Below are positions 56,494-64,000 of a stretch of DNA of 64,000 bases, one piece after another. A program made the position numbers and the translations under genes. The first letter of the stretch is position 1. The number at the start of each line of letters is the position of its first letter. The DNA is taken from NCBI RefSeq assembly GCF_004802635.2, contig NZ_CP046052.1, positions 1,426,001-1,490,000 of the forward strand, written 5' to 3'. The stretch is from Methylocystis heyeri. GTDB taxonomy: Bacteria; Pseudomonadota; Alphaproteobacteria; Rhizobiales; Beijerinckiaceae. A model generated the notes under the pieces. The model was not told where the DNA came from. It did no database searches and saw only the letters and a list, made by a program, of their open reading frames with translations.

Positions 56494-56661
56494 ATGGCTT
56501 CCAAGGAATTTGAAATCACCACAAACACCTACATCTTCGCTGGCGTCGGCGCTCTGATCCTCGGCGCTCTCGGCGCTTTCGGTCTCGGCGGCGTCGCCAA
56601 TACGCTGTCGGCCGGCGTCGTCGGCGCTCTCGCCGGTGGCTGCCTCGGCCTGTTCTTCTAA
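56494..56661 (+). CDS. Glycine-zipper membrane peptide, 55 residues
   Basis: The gene starts MASKEFEITTNTYIF after an AGAGGAGACGAAC ribosome binding site. From residue 14 the rest is hydrophobic with many Gly and Ala in GxxxG-like spacing (GVGALILGALGAFGLGG, AGVVGALAGGCLGLFF), enough for two membrane helices with a turn near NTLS. Codon choice is very uniform (GGC, GCT, GTC, CTC, CTG), as in highly expressed genes. It has no recognised family. Glycine-zipper proteins include membrane-oligomerising peptides, holins and bacteriocin-like toxins, but I cannot choose. A CCGCC-AAAA-GGCGG hairpin lies just after the stop. Confidence 0.7.
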   Translation: MASKEFEITTNTYIFAGVGALILGALGAFGLGGVANTLSAGVVGALAGGCLGLFF

Positions 56662-56836
56662 AACCTTCCGCTTCCATACCGCCAAAAGGCGGCAGTTAGC
56701 AATAGCGGAACGGTCGATCGCCAGCGGTTGTTACAGCGACTGCTGGCGTTTCCCTTATTCAGCTTTCGCAGCGCTGCCGATCGGCGGCCACGGAGCCGGC
56801 CGAGAAACGGCGAGGCTCGATGCGAAACCGTTCTTT

Positions 56837-58465
56837 TTAAAGTTGTCGCGCCAACTCTCTGAGAACGAATTTCTTTATCTTGCCTGTGGACGTCTTCGGC
56901 AGGTCCCCAAACACCACACGGCGCGGGCATTTGAAATGCGCCAAATTGTCGCGGCACCAGGCGATGAGTTCCTCCGCCGTGGCCTCGGCGCCATCCTTCA
57001 ACTCCACGAAAGCGCAAGGCGTTTCGCCCCATTTGTCGTCGGGAGCCGCCACCACCGCAGCCCCGCGCACCTTGGGGTGCTTGAAGAGCGCGTCCTCGAC
57101 CTCGATCGACGAGATGTTTTCGCCGCCGGAGATGATGATGTCCTTCGAGCGGTCCTTGAGCTGAATATAGCCGTCCTCGTGCATGACGCCGAGGTCGCCG
57201 GAGTGGAACCAGCCCCCGTGAAAGGCGGCGTCGGAGGCCTTCTTGTTTTTGAGATAGCCTTTCATGACCAGATTGCCCCGGAACATGACCTCGCCCATGG
57301 TTTGGCCGTCGCGCGGCACTGGCGTCATGGTTTCCGGGTCCATCACCTCCAACCCGTCGAGCACGATGTAGCGCACCCCCTGCCGGGCTTTCTTCTCCGC
57401 CTGGGCGGCCGGATCGAGTTCGTCCCATTCCTGCCGCCATTCGTCGACGGCCGCGGGTCCATATGTCTCGGTGAGGCCATAGAGATGCGTGACCTCGAAG
57501 CCGGCCTCCTTCATGGCGGCCAGCACCGCCTGGGGCGGAGGCGCGGCGGCGGTGAAGAAGCGCGCGGTGGCGTGCAAGGGGCGCTTTTCGCTTTCGGAGG
57601 CGGAAAGCAGCGTGGACATCACGATGGGCGCGCCGCACAAATGCGTGACCGCGTGCTCCGCCATCAATTGATATATATGGCCCGCGCGCACCTGCCTCAG
57701 GCAGACATGCGTTCCCGCGGCCACCGAGATCGCCCAGGGAAAACACCAGCCGTTGCAGTGGAACATCGGCAAGGTCCACAGATAGACCGGGTGGCGCCCC
57801 ATGTCGCCCGTCAGCACATTGCCGAGCGCGAGCAGATGCGCCCCGCGATGGTGGTAAACCACGCCCTTGGGATCGCCCGTCGTGCCCGAGGTATAGTTCA
57901 GCGAAATGGCGTCCCACTCGTCCGTGGGGCCCGGATAGGCGTAATCGGGATCGCCCGAGGCGACGAAGTCTTCGTAGTCGAGCGCGCCGATCGGCTCGCC
58001 GGGACCGGCGTATTCGGGGTCGTCGTAGTCGATCACCAGCGGCTTGCACTGGGCTAGAGCCAGCGCCGATTTGATGAGCTCGGCAAATTCGCGGTCTACG
58101 ATCAAGATCTTGGCTTCGGCGTGGTCCAGCATGAAGGCCAGGACCGGCGCGTCGAGCCGGGTGTTCAGCGTATTGAGCACGGCCCCGGTCATGGGCACGC
58201 CATAGTGGCATTCGAGCATGGCCGGCGTATTGGCGAGCATCGCCGAGACGGTGTCGCCGCGCTTGATCCCTCGGGCGGCGAGCGCGCTGGCGAGGCGACG
58301 GCTGCGGGCGTAGAACTCCGCGTAGTTGCGGCGCAGGTCGCCGTGAATGATCGCGGTGCGGTCCGGGAACACCTCGGCGGCGCGCGCAAGAAACACCAGC
58401 GGGGTCAGCGGCTGAAAATTCGCTGGATTGCGGTCGAGGTCGCAGTCGTAAGGCGAGAGATTCAA
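56837..58465 (-). CDS. Acyl-CoA synthetase (AMP-forming)
   Basis: The 542-residue enzyme starts at TTG 58465 with AGGAGA seven bases upstream; its first residues NLSPYDCDLDRNPANFQPLTP are those of the family. Motifs of ANL enzymes: NYTSGTTGDPKGVVYHHRG (P-loop), TLPMFHCNGWCFPW, YGLTETYGP, GWFHSGDLGVMHEDGYIQLKDRSKDIIISGGENI and the C-terminal PKTSTGKIKKFVLRE with the catalytic lysine. It activates fatty or other acids as CoA esters. GTG 58543 would add 26 residues that are not family-like. Confidence 0.92.
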   Translation of the reverse strand: MNLSPYDCDLDRNPANFQPLTPLVFLARAAEVFPDRTAIIHGDLRRNYAEFYARSRRLASALAARGIKRGDTVSAMLANTPAMLECHYGVPMTGAVLNTLNTRLDAPVLAFMLDHAEAKILIVDREFAELIKSALALAQCKPLVIDYDDPEYAGPGEPIGALDYEDFVASGDPDYAYPGPTDEWDAISLNYTSGTTGDPKGVVYHHRGAHLLALGNVLTGDMGRHPVYLWTLPMFHCNGWCFPWAISVAAGTHVCLRQVRAGHIYQLMAEHAVTHLCGAPIVMSTLLSASESEKRPLHATARFFTAAAPPPQAVLAAMKEAGFEVTHLYGLTETYGPAAVDEWRQEWDELDPAAQAEKKARQGVRYIVLDGLEVMDPETMTPVPRDGQTMGEVMFRGNLVMKGYLKNKKASDAAFHGGWFHSGDLGVMHEDGYIQLKDRSKDIIISGGENISSIEVEDALFKHPKVRGAAVVAAPDDKWGETPCAFVELKDGAEATAEELIAWCRDNLAHFKCPRRVVFGDLPKTSTGKIKKFVLRELARQL

Positions 58466-58679
58466 TGCAACGTCTCCTGCGGAGATTGGTGAACCGGCGT
58501 CCGTCGCCGCTTTTTCCGCAACCCTGCTTACCGTGCTTTGCACCCGAACAAAATCCTTCGAGCGCAGGGGGACGCCAATTCAAAAAATGTGCCGCGGCCC
58601 GAGACCCTCCGTCTCGGCCGCCACCCAGGCGCAGCGGAGCATCGGTCCGCTTCGCGCCGAGGTTTCGCCCGCGTCCGGC

Positions 58680-59396
58680 CTATTCCTCGATATCGAGGTC
58701 CTTGAGGCGCCCGAAGACCCGGTCGGCGTCGAAATGGTCGTCCTCGGGCGGAGCCACGGGCGCACGTTTTCCGAAAACATCCTCCTCCGTGGCCGCCGGC
58801 TCATAATGGGGCTGCGTGGTGTATTCCGCGGGAGCCAGCGTCTGGCCGTGATCTTCGATATGGGCCGGACGATCCTTGGCGGCGCGCGCGACCTCGAAGT
58901 CGAGGTCGATCTGCGAGCACAGGCCCAGCGTGACCGGGTCCATGGGAGAAAGAGCCGCGGAATTCCAGTGGGTGCGCTCGCGGATCGCCTTCAGCGTGGT
59001 CTTGGTCGTGCCCACGAGGCGCATGATCTGGGCGTCCTTGAGCTCCGGATGGTTGCGCAGGAGCCAAAGGATGGCGTTCGGGCGATCCTGGCGGCGCGAA
59101 AGCGGCGTGTAGCGCGGCCCGCGCGCACGCTTGATTTCCGGCAGCTTCACCTTGGAGACGTAGAGATGCAGCCGATGGTCGGGGTTGGCCTCGCCCTTGC
59201 CGATTTCCTCGCGCGACAGCTGGCCGGAGGTAATGGGATCGTGGCCGCGAATGCCCGCAGCGACCTCGCCGTCGGCGATGCCCTTCACCTCGAGCGGATG
59301 CAGCTTGCAGAATTCCGCGATCTGGTCGAAAGTCAGCGATGTATTCTCAACGAGCCAGACGGCGGTCGCCTTGGGCATCAGCGGGGCGTTGCTCAT
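58680..59396 (-). CDS. trcR: Cell cycle transcriptional regulator TrcR (DUF1013)
   Basis: The 238-residue protein MSNAPLMPKATAVWLVENTS contains two helix-turn-helix-like parts: LTFDQIAEFCKLHPLEVKGIADG at about residues 18-40 and QIMRLVGTTKTTLKAIRERTHWN around 125-150. It belongs to the alphaproteobacterial DUF1013 family, which is named TrcR and linked to cell-cycle transcription. ATG 59396 has GAGGAG at a fair distance. It precedes the acyl-CoA ligase on the same strand, 214 bases apart. Confidence 0.9.
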   Translation of the reverse strand: MSNAPLMPKATAVWLVENTSLTFDQIAEFCKLHPLEVKGIADGEVAAGIRGHDPITSGQLSREEIGKGEANPDHRLHLYVSKVKLPEIKRARGPRYTPLSRRQDRPNAILWLLRNHPELKDAQIMRLVGTTKTTLKAIRERTHWNSAALSPMDPVTLGLCSQIDLDFEVARAAKDRPAHIEDHGQTLAPAEYTTQPHYEPAATEEDVFGKRAPVAPPEDDHFDADRVFGRLKDLDIEE

Positions 59397-59571
59397 CGGA
59401 ATACTCCTCAAAAGTCGTTGCAAGCATGGGAGTCAGAGCGCGCGCGATCCGGCGCGGGCGTAACGAGACTTCATCCATGCTGGGGATGTGCTTCATATAG
59501 CGCGCCGCCCGCTCCAGCGCAATGATTTACGACGCCGCTTTGCGCGCGCGGCGCGGGCGGGCCGCGGAGGG

Positions 59572-60654
59572 TCACGAGCAAAAGCGCGCATGGGCCGGTC
59601 GGAGCCGCCTCAGAAAGGCGGGCAGAACGCCGCCCAGCGCCTTCGAGATGCGATCGCCGAAGCGATGGAAGAACAGACCCGCCGCTATGATCAGGAGGCC
59701 GATGGCCGAAAGTGCGAAGGGAAAGGCGATCGAATTGCGGAAGACCTCGTCGGCGAGATAACCGAGGTACAGCGTCAACCCGATGCCGCCGAACACGGCG
59801 TAGGCGCGGCGCATGAAGTAAAGAGACAGGAAGATCAGCCCCACATTCACCGCGCAGTAAATGGCCTTGCCCAAGGCGTCGCCACTATGCTGTTCGGTGA
59901 GGCCGCCCCAGAAGGCCATGAGCCCGAAAAGATGCAGCCAGTAGGCGAAATCGCCGCTGCGCCAGCGCCGCAGATCGACGGCCCAGGCGCAGAGCAGCAT
60001 CACGGCGCCGAAAACCATGCTCACCTTGGCGCGATCGTCCCAGGTGAAGCTCTCGCCTCCCGCGATCCAGGGAGTAAGGTCCATCGACATGAACCAGAGC
60101 GAGAAGGCTATGGGCATGACCAGGAAGGGAAAGGGAAAGAAGATCAGGGCCGCGAGGGACGCCGCAATGGTCCCGACCTCCATCGGCAGCCAGCTCGATT
60201 TGATCCATTTGTAAAAATCGCGGTAGGGCAGCGATTGCGTGGGGTCCACCCCCATGAGCGACTGAACCGCAAATATGAACAGGGGAACCATTCCCACAGC
60301 GCAGACGATCAGCAGGCCCCCGGGCGTGTGCAGGCCCTTGCGCTTCCAGAGATAGGAGCCCGCGAGGACGAAGACCGCCGCATAGCCCGTCGAGGTGTAG
60401 AGAAGGGACTCCGCGCCCCAGAGGCCGAAGGCGTTGGTTGAAAACAGCCCCATCGCCCCGATGACGATCAGCGCCCCGAGATACCAGAGCAGATTGACGA
60501 AATCGAAACGGCGGGCCGAGGGATCGGGTTCCGGCGCCGAAGGTTCGAGCCCGGCGCTAAAGAACTCCGCGAGACGCTCATATGTCGGCCGGTCGATGAC
60601 GCCGGCCTCGAGCGCGGCGCGCAATTCATTGTCGTCGACGGAAAGGCGGCCCAT
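59572..60654 (-). CDS. Polytopic membrane protein with DUF2157-like N-terminus
   Basis: The 360-residue protein has an N-terminal cytoplasmic part (MGRLSVDDNELRAALEAGVIDRPTYERLAEFFSA) resembling the short helical bundle before DUF2157 domains, then about ten helices (LLWYLGALIVIGAMGLFS, YAAVFVLAGSYLW, LLIVCAVGMVPLFIFAV, IGLLIIAAGLFFHRF). ATG 60654 follows AAGGA six bases upstream. Function unknown. It is on the opposite strand to purM. Confidence 0.75.
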   Translation of the reverse strand: MGRLSVDDNELRAALEAGVIDRPTYERLAEFFSAGLEPSAPEPDPSARRFDFVNLLWYLGALIVIGAMGLFSTNAFGLWGAESLLYTSTGYAAVFVLAGSYLWKRKGLHTPGGLLIVCAVGMVPLFIFAVQSLMGVDPTQSLPYRDFYKWIKSSWLPMEVGTIAASLAALIFFPFPFLVMPIAFSLWFMSMDLTPWIAGGESFTWDDRAKVSMVFGAVMLLCAWAVDLRRWRSGDFAYWLHLFGLMAFWGGLTEQHSGDALGKAIYCAVNVGLIFLSLYFMRRAYAVFGGIGLTLYLGYLADEVFRNSIAFPFALSAIGLLIIAAGLFFHRFGDRISKALGGVLPAFLRRLRPAHARFCS

Positions 60655-60941
60655 GGGTGTTCCTTGTGGCAAAGCTCGAGGCCAGGATCGTTAAGAGCGA
60701 AATCAGGCTAGGAAAGGGCGATCGTTTTCACGAGTAAAGCACGCTTGCGCGCTTTCCGCTCGAACGGAATCGTTCGAGCGATAAGAATTCACGCCCAAAT
60801 CAATGGCAAAGTCGCCTCCGGGCAGAGATCGCAAGGAAAATCCGCGAGACCCTGGCGCACGCCCATTTGACACCCGCGGCTGCTTTCGCTCATTAACCCC
60901 TCAGCCCGACGGGCCTCCTCGTCGCATGAGGGACGCGAAAA
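60655..60941. other. Intergenic region before purM
   Basis: This 287-base region between divergent genes holds the repeat copy at 60749-60788. The sequence before the purM ATG (60900-60941) shows GAGGGACGCGAAAA as ribosome binding site. No riboswitch-like fold was recognised. Confidence 0.35.
60749..60788. repeat. Inverted repeat CGCTCGAACG-GAAT-CGTTCGAGCG, copy 2
   Basis: 60757-60766 and 60771-60780 are the same 10-bp palindromic arms as at 37858-37881, with matching flanks GCGCTTTCC and ATAAGAA on either side. The conservation outside the palindrome suggests a mobile or amplified element. Confidence 0.8.
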
Positions 60942-62006
60942 ATGCCGGACAAAAACAATGGCCTCACTTACGCCCAGGCGGGCGTAGACATCGACGCGGG
61001 CAACCGGCTGGTCGATCTGATCCGGCCCGCCGTCCGCGCGACTCGGCGCTCGGGGGCCGACGGCGAGATCGGCGGCTTTGGCGGCGTCTTCGATCTCAAA
61101 GCGGCCGGCTTCGTCGATCCCCTCCTCGTCGCGGCCAATGACGGCGTCGGCACCAAGGTCAAAATCGCCATCGAATCCGGCATCCACGATACGATCGGCG
61201 TCGATCTCGTCGCCATGTGCGTCAACGATCTCGTCGTCCAGGGCGCCGAGCCCCTCTTCTTCCTGGATTATTACGCCACCGGAAAGCTGGAGCCCGAGGC
61301 CGCGGCGGCCGTGGTCAAGGGCATCGCCGACGGCTGCGTGACGGCGGGCTGCGCCCTGCTCGGCGGCGAAACCGCCGAAATGCCCGGCCTTTACGCTGCA
61401 GGCGACTACGATCTCGCCGGCTTCGCCGTGGGCGCGGTCAATCGTTCCGGGCTTCTGCCGCGCGCAGTGGCGAAGGGCGACGCGCTGTTCGGCCTGCCCT
61501 CCTCCGGCGTGCATTCCAACGGCTTCTCGCTGGTGCGCAGGATTGTCGAACGCGTTCGGCTAGCGTGGGACGCGCCAGCGCCCTTCGCGCCCGAGCGTTC
61601 GCTCGCCGCGGCTCTGCTGGAGCCCACCCGCATCTATGTCAAACCCCTGCTCGCGGCGCTCAAAGCGACTTCCAAAATCGCAGCGCTCGCCCATATCACC
61701 GGCGGCGGCTTTCCAGACAATGTCCCGCGCGTCCTGCCCAAGGGGCTCGGGGCGCGGCTCGAGCTTTCCGCCTTCCCGGTTCCCACGGTTTTCAAATGGC
61801 TCGCCGAGGCGGGCGGGGTTTCGCAGGCGGAAATGCTGAGAACCTTCAACTGCGGGATCGGCATGATCGTCGTCGCGTCGCAGGGCGACGCGCAGGAAGT
61901 CGAAAACGCGCTGAGAGCCGCCGGAGAAAGCCCGGTCCGTATCGGCGAGATCATCGAGGCGCCGGAAGGAGAGCGGGTCGTCATGCAGGGGACTCTGGGA
62001 CTGTGA
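60942..62006 (+). CDS. purM: Phosphoribosylformylglycinamidine cyclo-ligase
   Basis: The 354-residue AIR synthetase has [15 protein letters not shown] at the start, [57 protein letters not shown] and [17 protein letters not shown], all conserved. It makes aminoimidazole ribonucleotide in purine synthesis. Its stop overlaps the purN GTG start (GTGA), so the two are translated together. Confidence 0.97.
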   Translation: MPDKNNGLTYAQAGVDIDAGNRLVDLIRPAVRATRRSGADGEIGGFGGVFDLKAAGFVDPLLVAANDGVGTKVKIAIESGIHDTIGVDLVAMCVNDLVVQGAEPLFFLDYYATGKLEPEAAAAVVKGIADGCVTAGCALLGGETAEMPGLYAAGDYDLAGFAVGAVNRSGLLPRAVAKGDALFGLPSSGVHSNGFSLVRRIVERVRLAWDAPAPFAPERSLAAALLEPTRIYVKPLLAALKATSKIAALAHITGGGFPDNVPRVLPKGLGARLELSAFPVPTVFKWLAEAGGVSQAEMLRTFNCGIGMIVVASQGDAQEVENALRAAGESPVRIGEIIEAPEGERVVMQGTLGL

Positions 62007-62650
62007 GGCGGCTGCGCACGGCGATATTCATATCCGGGCGCGGCTCCAATATGGACGCGCTGATCGCGGCGGCGCGGGAGAAGGACTTTCCGGCCGAGAT
62101 CGCGCTGGTGATGTCGAACCGGCCCGAAGCGGAGGGTCTGGTTCGGGCCAAGGCGATGGGGCTGGCGACGGCCGCGGTCGATCACAAGATTTACGCCGGC
62201 CGCGAGGAATTCGAGCGCTCCATGCAGCAGGTGCTCGAAACCTATCGCATCGACTTCATCTGTCTCGCCGGCTTCTTGCGCCTGCTGACGCCCTGGTTCA
62301 TCAACCTCTGGAGCGGCAGGATGCTAAATATCCATCCCGCCCTGCTGCCGTCCTATCGCGGTCTCCACACCCATGAGCGCGCCCTCGCCGACGGCGTCAA
62401 AATCCACGGCTGCACCGTGCATTTCGTCGTTCCGCAGATGGACGAAGGCCCGATTGTCGCGCAGGCCGCCGTGCCCGTGCTCGACGACGATACGCCGGAA
62501 AGCCTCGGCGCCCGCGTGCTGCGGCAGGAACATCGGATCTATCCGCTGGCGCTGCGGCTCGCGGCCTCCGGCGCGGTGAGGGTTGAAGGCAACAGGGTGC
62601 TGGGGGCGGTCCCAACGGACCCCGGCGCGATGACGGTTCCGGCGGTGTAG
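62003..62650 (+). CDS. purN: Phosphoribosylglycinamide formyltransferase
   Basis: The 215-residue protein starts at GTG 62003, overlapping the purM stop. Family motifs: [53 protein letters not shown] and [20 protein letters not shown] with the catalytic Asn-His, then [20 protein letters not shown] (Asp). It formylates glycinamide ribonucleotide. The long frame upstream to 61217 is the shadow of purM. Confidence 0.97.
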   Translation: MRRLRTAIFISGRGSNMDALIAAAREKDFPAEIALVMSNRPEAEGLVRAKAMGLATAAVDHKIYAGREEFERSMQQVLETYRIDFICLAGFLRLLTPWFINLWSGRMLNIHPALLPSYRGLHTHERALADGVKIHGCTVHFVVPQMDEGPIVAQAAVPVLDDDTPESLGARVLRQEHRIYPLALRLAASGAVRVEGNRVLGAVPTDPGAMTVPAV

Positions 62651-62820
62651 TGCGAGATACGCTCGTTGCCGCTCTTTTTATCGTATAGGTAGCAGGGTAG
62701 ATTAAGAATCTGAGGCAGATGGGCTCCCAAGGGAAGAGCCAAAGCCAATGCTATATCCGAGTCATTCAGAGCTTTTGTCTTCGATGCATCTTCAAGGCAT
62801 AGGATTCAAAAAGCGGCTTC

Positions 62821-63366
62821 ATGGATATGAAGAAACAGAAACCAAGAAGACCCACATCTCAGACAAAGAAGCCAACGGGAACACAGCCCAAAAGAGAAAC
62901 AAAAGAAATTTTTTCAGTTCCTCGTGTCGCGTGGGGAGCATTTGTTATTTTCGCAACGCTAATTGGTACAGCGGCCGGCACTGCAACCTTTCTACCTCGT
63001 ATAACTCTGTCTTCACTTGGGGCCTTTGATCCATCGACTACGTCTCCAACTTCGTTCCGAGTTTCGAACGTTGGGATAATACCGTTGCGGGGGGTTCAGC
63101 CGTTCATCGGTATATGCGAACTGAGATTCGAAAATGGGCCGTCAATCCAGGGAGCCGCAGATGGCGATATGGATTGCTCGAAAGGCCGTATTTCGACCCA
63201 TCTAATGCCTTCTTATCTACGTCATGACCGGCTTGAGGTAGACAGTTATTTTGATTTCTCCGTACAGGAAACCATAAATCCTGGTCCCATGAAGATTATC
63301 TTCGCAGACATTTCAATACTTTTATCGTTTAACCATTGGTTTATCCCATGGGAACGAGAGAAATAA
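62821..63366 (+). CDS. Orphan hypothetical protein with one membrane helix
   Basis: The 181-residue frame has a highly basic N-terminus (KKQKPRRPTSQTKKPTGTQP), one membrane helix (VAWGAFVIFATLIGTAAGTATFL, about residues 36-58) and a soluble C-terminal part with two or three cysteines. GC is well below the rest of the window and codon choice includes many AT-ending codons, pointing to recent transfer. No clear ribosome binding site precedes ATG 62821. No family recognised. Confidence 0.5.
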   Translation: MDMKKQKPRRPTSQTKKPTGTQPKRETKEIFSVPRVAWGAFVIFATLIGTAAGTATFLPRITLSSLGAFDPSTTSPTSFRVSNVGIIPLRGVQPFIGICELRFENGPSIQGAADGDMDCSKGRISTHLMPSYLRHDRLEVDSYFDFSVQETINPGPMKIIFADISILLSFNHWFIPWEREK

Positions 63367-63449
63367 TTCAGATTTATTACGAGGCGAGGCAACGACGGCA
63401 AGCTTTATTGGTTTGCGAAATGACTTTGAAATTCGAGCCTCTGATTTAT

Positions 63450-63596
63450 TAGCGACGGTGCCCTTATCGATTTCCGGTTTGGGGTGCGGGCGATGGAATA
63501 CCGCCTCAGCCCCGCCAAGCAGGAACCGGATGTGAGAGCCGCGCCCTTCTGAGCGCTCGGCGCCGAGGGCGATCAATAGGCTCTCGATATCAAAGC
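63450..63596 (-). pseudogene. HicA-toxin-like fragment
   Basis: In the minus-strand frame DIESLLIALGAERSEGRG is followed by SHIRFLLGGAEAVFHRPHPKP and EIDKGTV. This matches the core of HicA toxins, which have IESLL-alanine-rich-RGSH-FHRPHP-type sequences with the active His. The sequence before it is not the usual HicA N-terminus and the sequence after GTVA is not a HicA end, and it overlaps the ATG region of another gene. No HicB antitoxin frame is seen on either side. GC here is higher than its surroundings. A degraded remnant is the best reading. Confidence 0.5.
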
Positions 63597-63622
63597 AAAC
63601 GGACAAACGGAAGGTCACCGAG

Positions 63623-63982
63623 TCAGTTTGGATTTTTAGACATAGCTTTGAGTCCGCCAATTGCCGCGACGACGGAGGATTTGAGAGTGAGCAATTGACC
63701 ATCTTCGCCGTCATGGTAATCAACTAACGCCAATACGTCGAGCTGATCAGCACCAAGTTCTTCGGCAACGCGACGGCAAAACCATCCGAAGTGCAAATCA
63801 AACGCTCCGAATTGGCGCTCGATATCGGAGCGAAGCATTGAATGCTCGGGGGCCTGATATAGAGCCCAAAGAGCTTCTATACCTGGCTGTATTCTGAGCC
63901 CCGGTGTCGAATTAACGCGTTTAATCGCCTTTACAATTAGGTCAGGCGCGCTTGTATCCACGATTGTCGTTTCGTAACCCAT
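63623..63982 (-). CDS. Orphan hypothetical protein, 119 residues
   Basis: MGYETTIVDTSAPDLIVKAI starts a soluble protein with IQPGIEALWALYQAPEHSM, HFGWFCRRVAEELGADQLDVLALVDYHDGEDGQL and TLKSSVVAAIGGLKAMSK. A GAGGGAGAG ribosome binding site precedes the ATG at 63982. It is low in GC and no family was recognised. It may belong to a neighbouring locus beyond the window edge. Confidence 0.55.
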   Translation of the reverse strand: MGYETTIVDTSAPDLIVKAIKRVNSTPGLRIQPGIEALWALYQAPEHSMLRSDIERQFGAFDLHFGWFCRRVAEELGADQLDVLALVDYHDGEDGQLLTLKSSVVAAIGGLKAMSKNPN

Positions 63983-64000
63983 CTCTCCCTCAAGCAGCTT

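Noticed and set aside
62700-62760. GGGCTCCCAAGGGAAGAGCC hairpin as a riboswitch
   Set aside because: Too short and lacks any conserved riboswitch core; probably chance.

Overview
This window looks like the chromosome of a high-GC alphaproteobacterium of the order Hyphomicrobiales (Rhizobiales), perhaps near Methylocystaceae/Beijerinckiaceae. The order-level call rests on gene content and order: a lipoylated E1-beta pyruvate dehydrogenase, a DUF934/DUF2849/cysI sulfur cluster, a TrcR-type regulator, ftsEX with ydcF and plsC, and nfu-tsaB-rimI with miaB-phoH-ybeY-corC. The family-level guess is inference only. I recognised no rRNA, tRNA or CRISPR array.

Layout. 1-345 is the start of a GAF-domain sensor protein that runs off the left edge. 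732-5063 looks like an envelope or glycan patch: an SGNH-like protein, a GSCFA protein, two small hypothetical proteins and a GT4 glycosyltransferase. polA (5244-8237) is followed by an HNH nuclease of foreign appearance and a methyltransferase. 10254-16435 is a tightly coupled minus-strand sulfate assimilation operon (ferredoxin, DUF2849, cysI, DUF934, cysH, cysD, cysN) with a good sigma-70 promoter and an inverted repeat upstream of it. Next come a pair of ParA-like proteins, tas, yqgE, a DsbD N-terminal-domain protein, and the pyruvate dehydrogenase genes pdhA, pdhB, a small ORF and pdhC.

25006-35282 holds a DUF1499 protein, a metallophosphoesterase, tuf, an intact ISAs1-type insertion with an 8-bp target duplication, a dihydroorotase-like protein without the HxH motif, a large secreted phosphoesterase and an FkbM methyltransferase. 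36100-44247 carries cell division and envelope genes (ftsE, ftsX, ydcF, plsC, thpR, tesA and a YbbA/YbbP-type ABC system). 44263-50926 is a minus-strand housekeeping cluster (corC-like, ybeY, phoH, miaB, acyltransferase, rimI, tsaB, nfu). 51057-62650 holds small proteins, guaB, an ABC exporter, a striking 55-residue glycine-rich membrane peptide, an acyl-CoA ligase, trcR, and purM-purN.

The right end (62651-64000) is clearly lower in GC and looks like an accessory segment, with orphan hypothetical genes and a degraded HicA-toxin-like fragment.

The genes form coherent modules. Sulfate is activated by CysDN, reduced by an iron-sulfur CysH that probably acts directly on APS, and sulfite is reduced by CysI, probably fed by the ferredoxin encoded at the head of the operon. 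No APS kinase is present. Several families of short palindromic repeats lie between genes (5104-5215, 10108-10247, 27701-27791, 37851-37957, 54136-54186, 60749-60788). Coordinates of gene starts have been adjusted where a ribosome binding site or a stop/start overlap decides them; several genes start with TTG or GTG.
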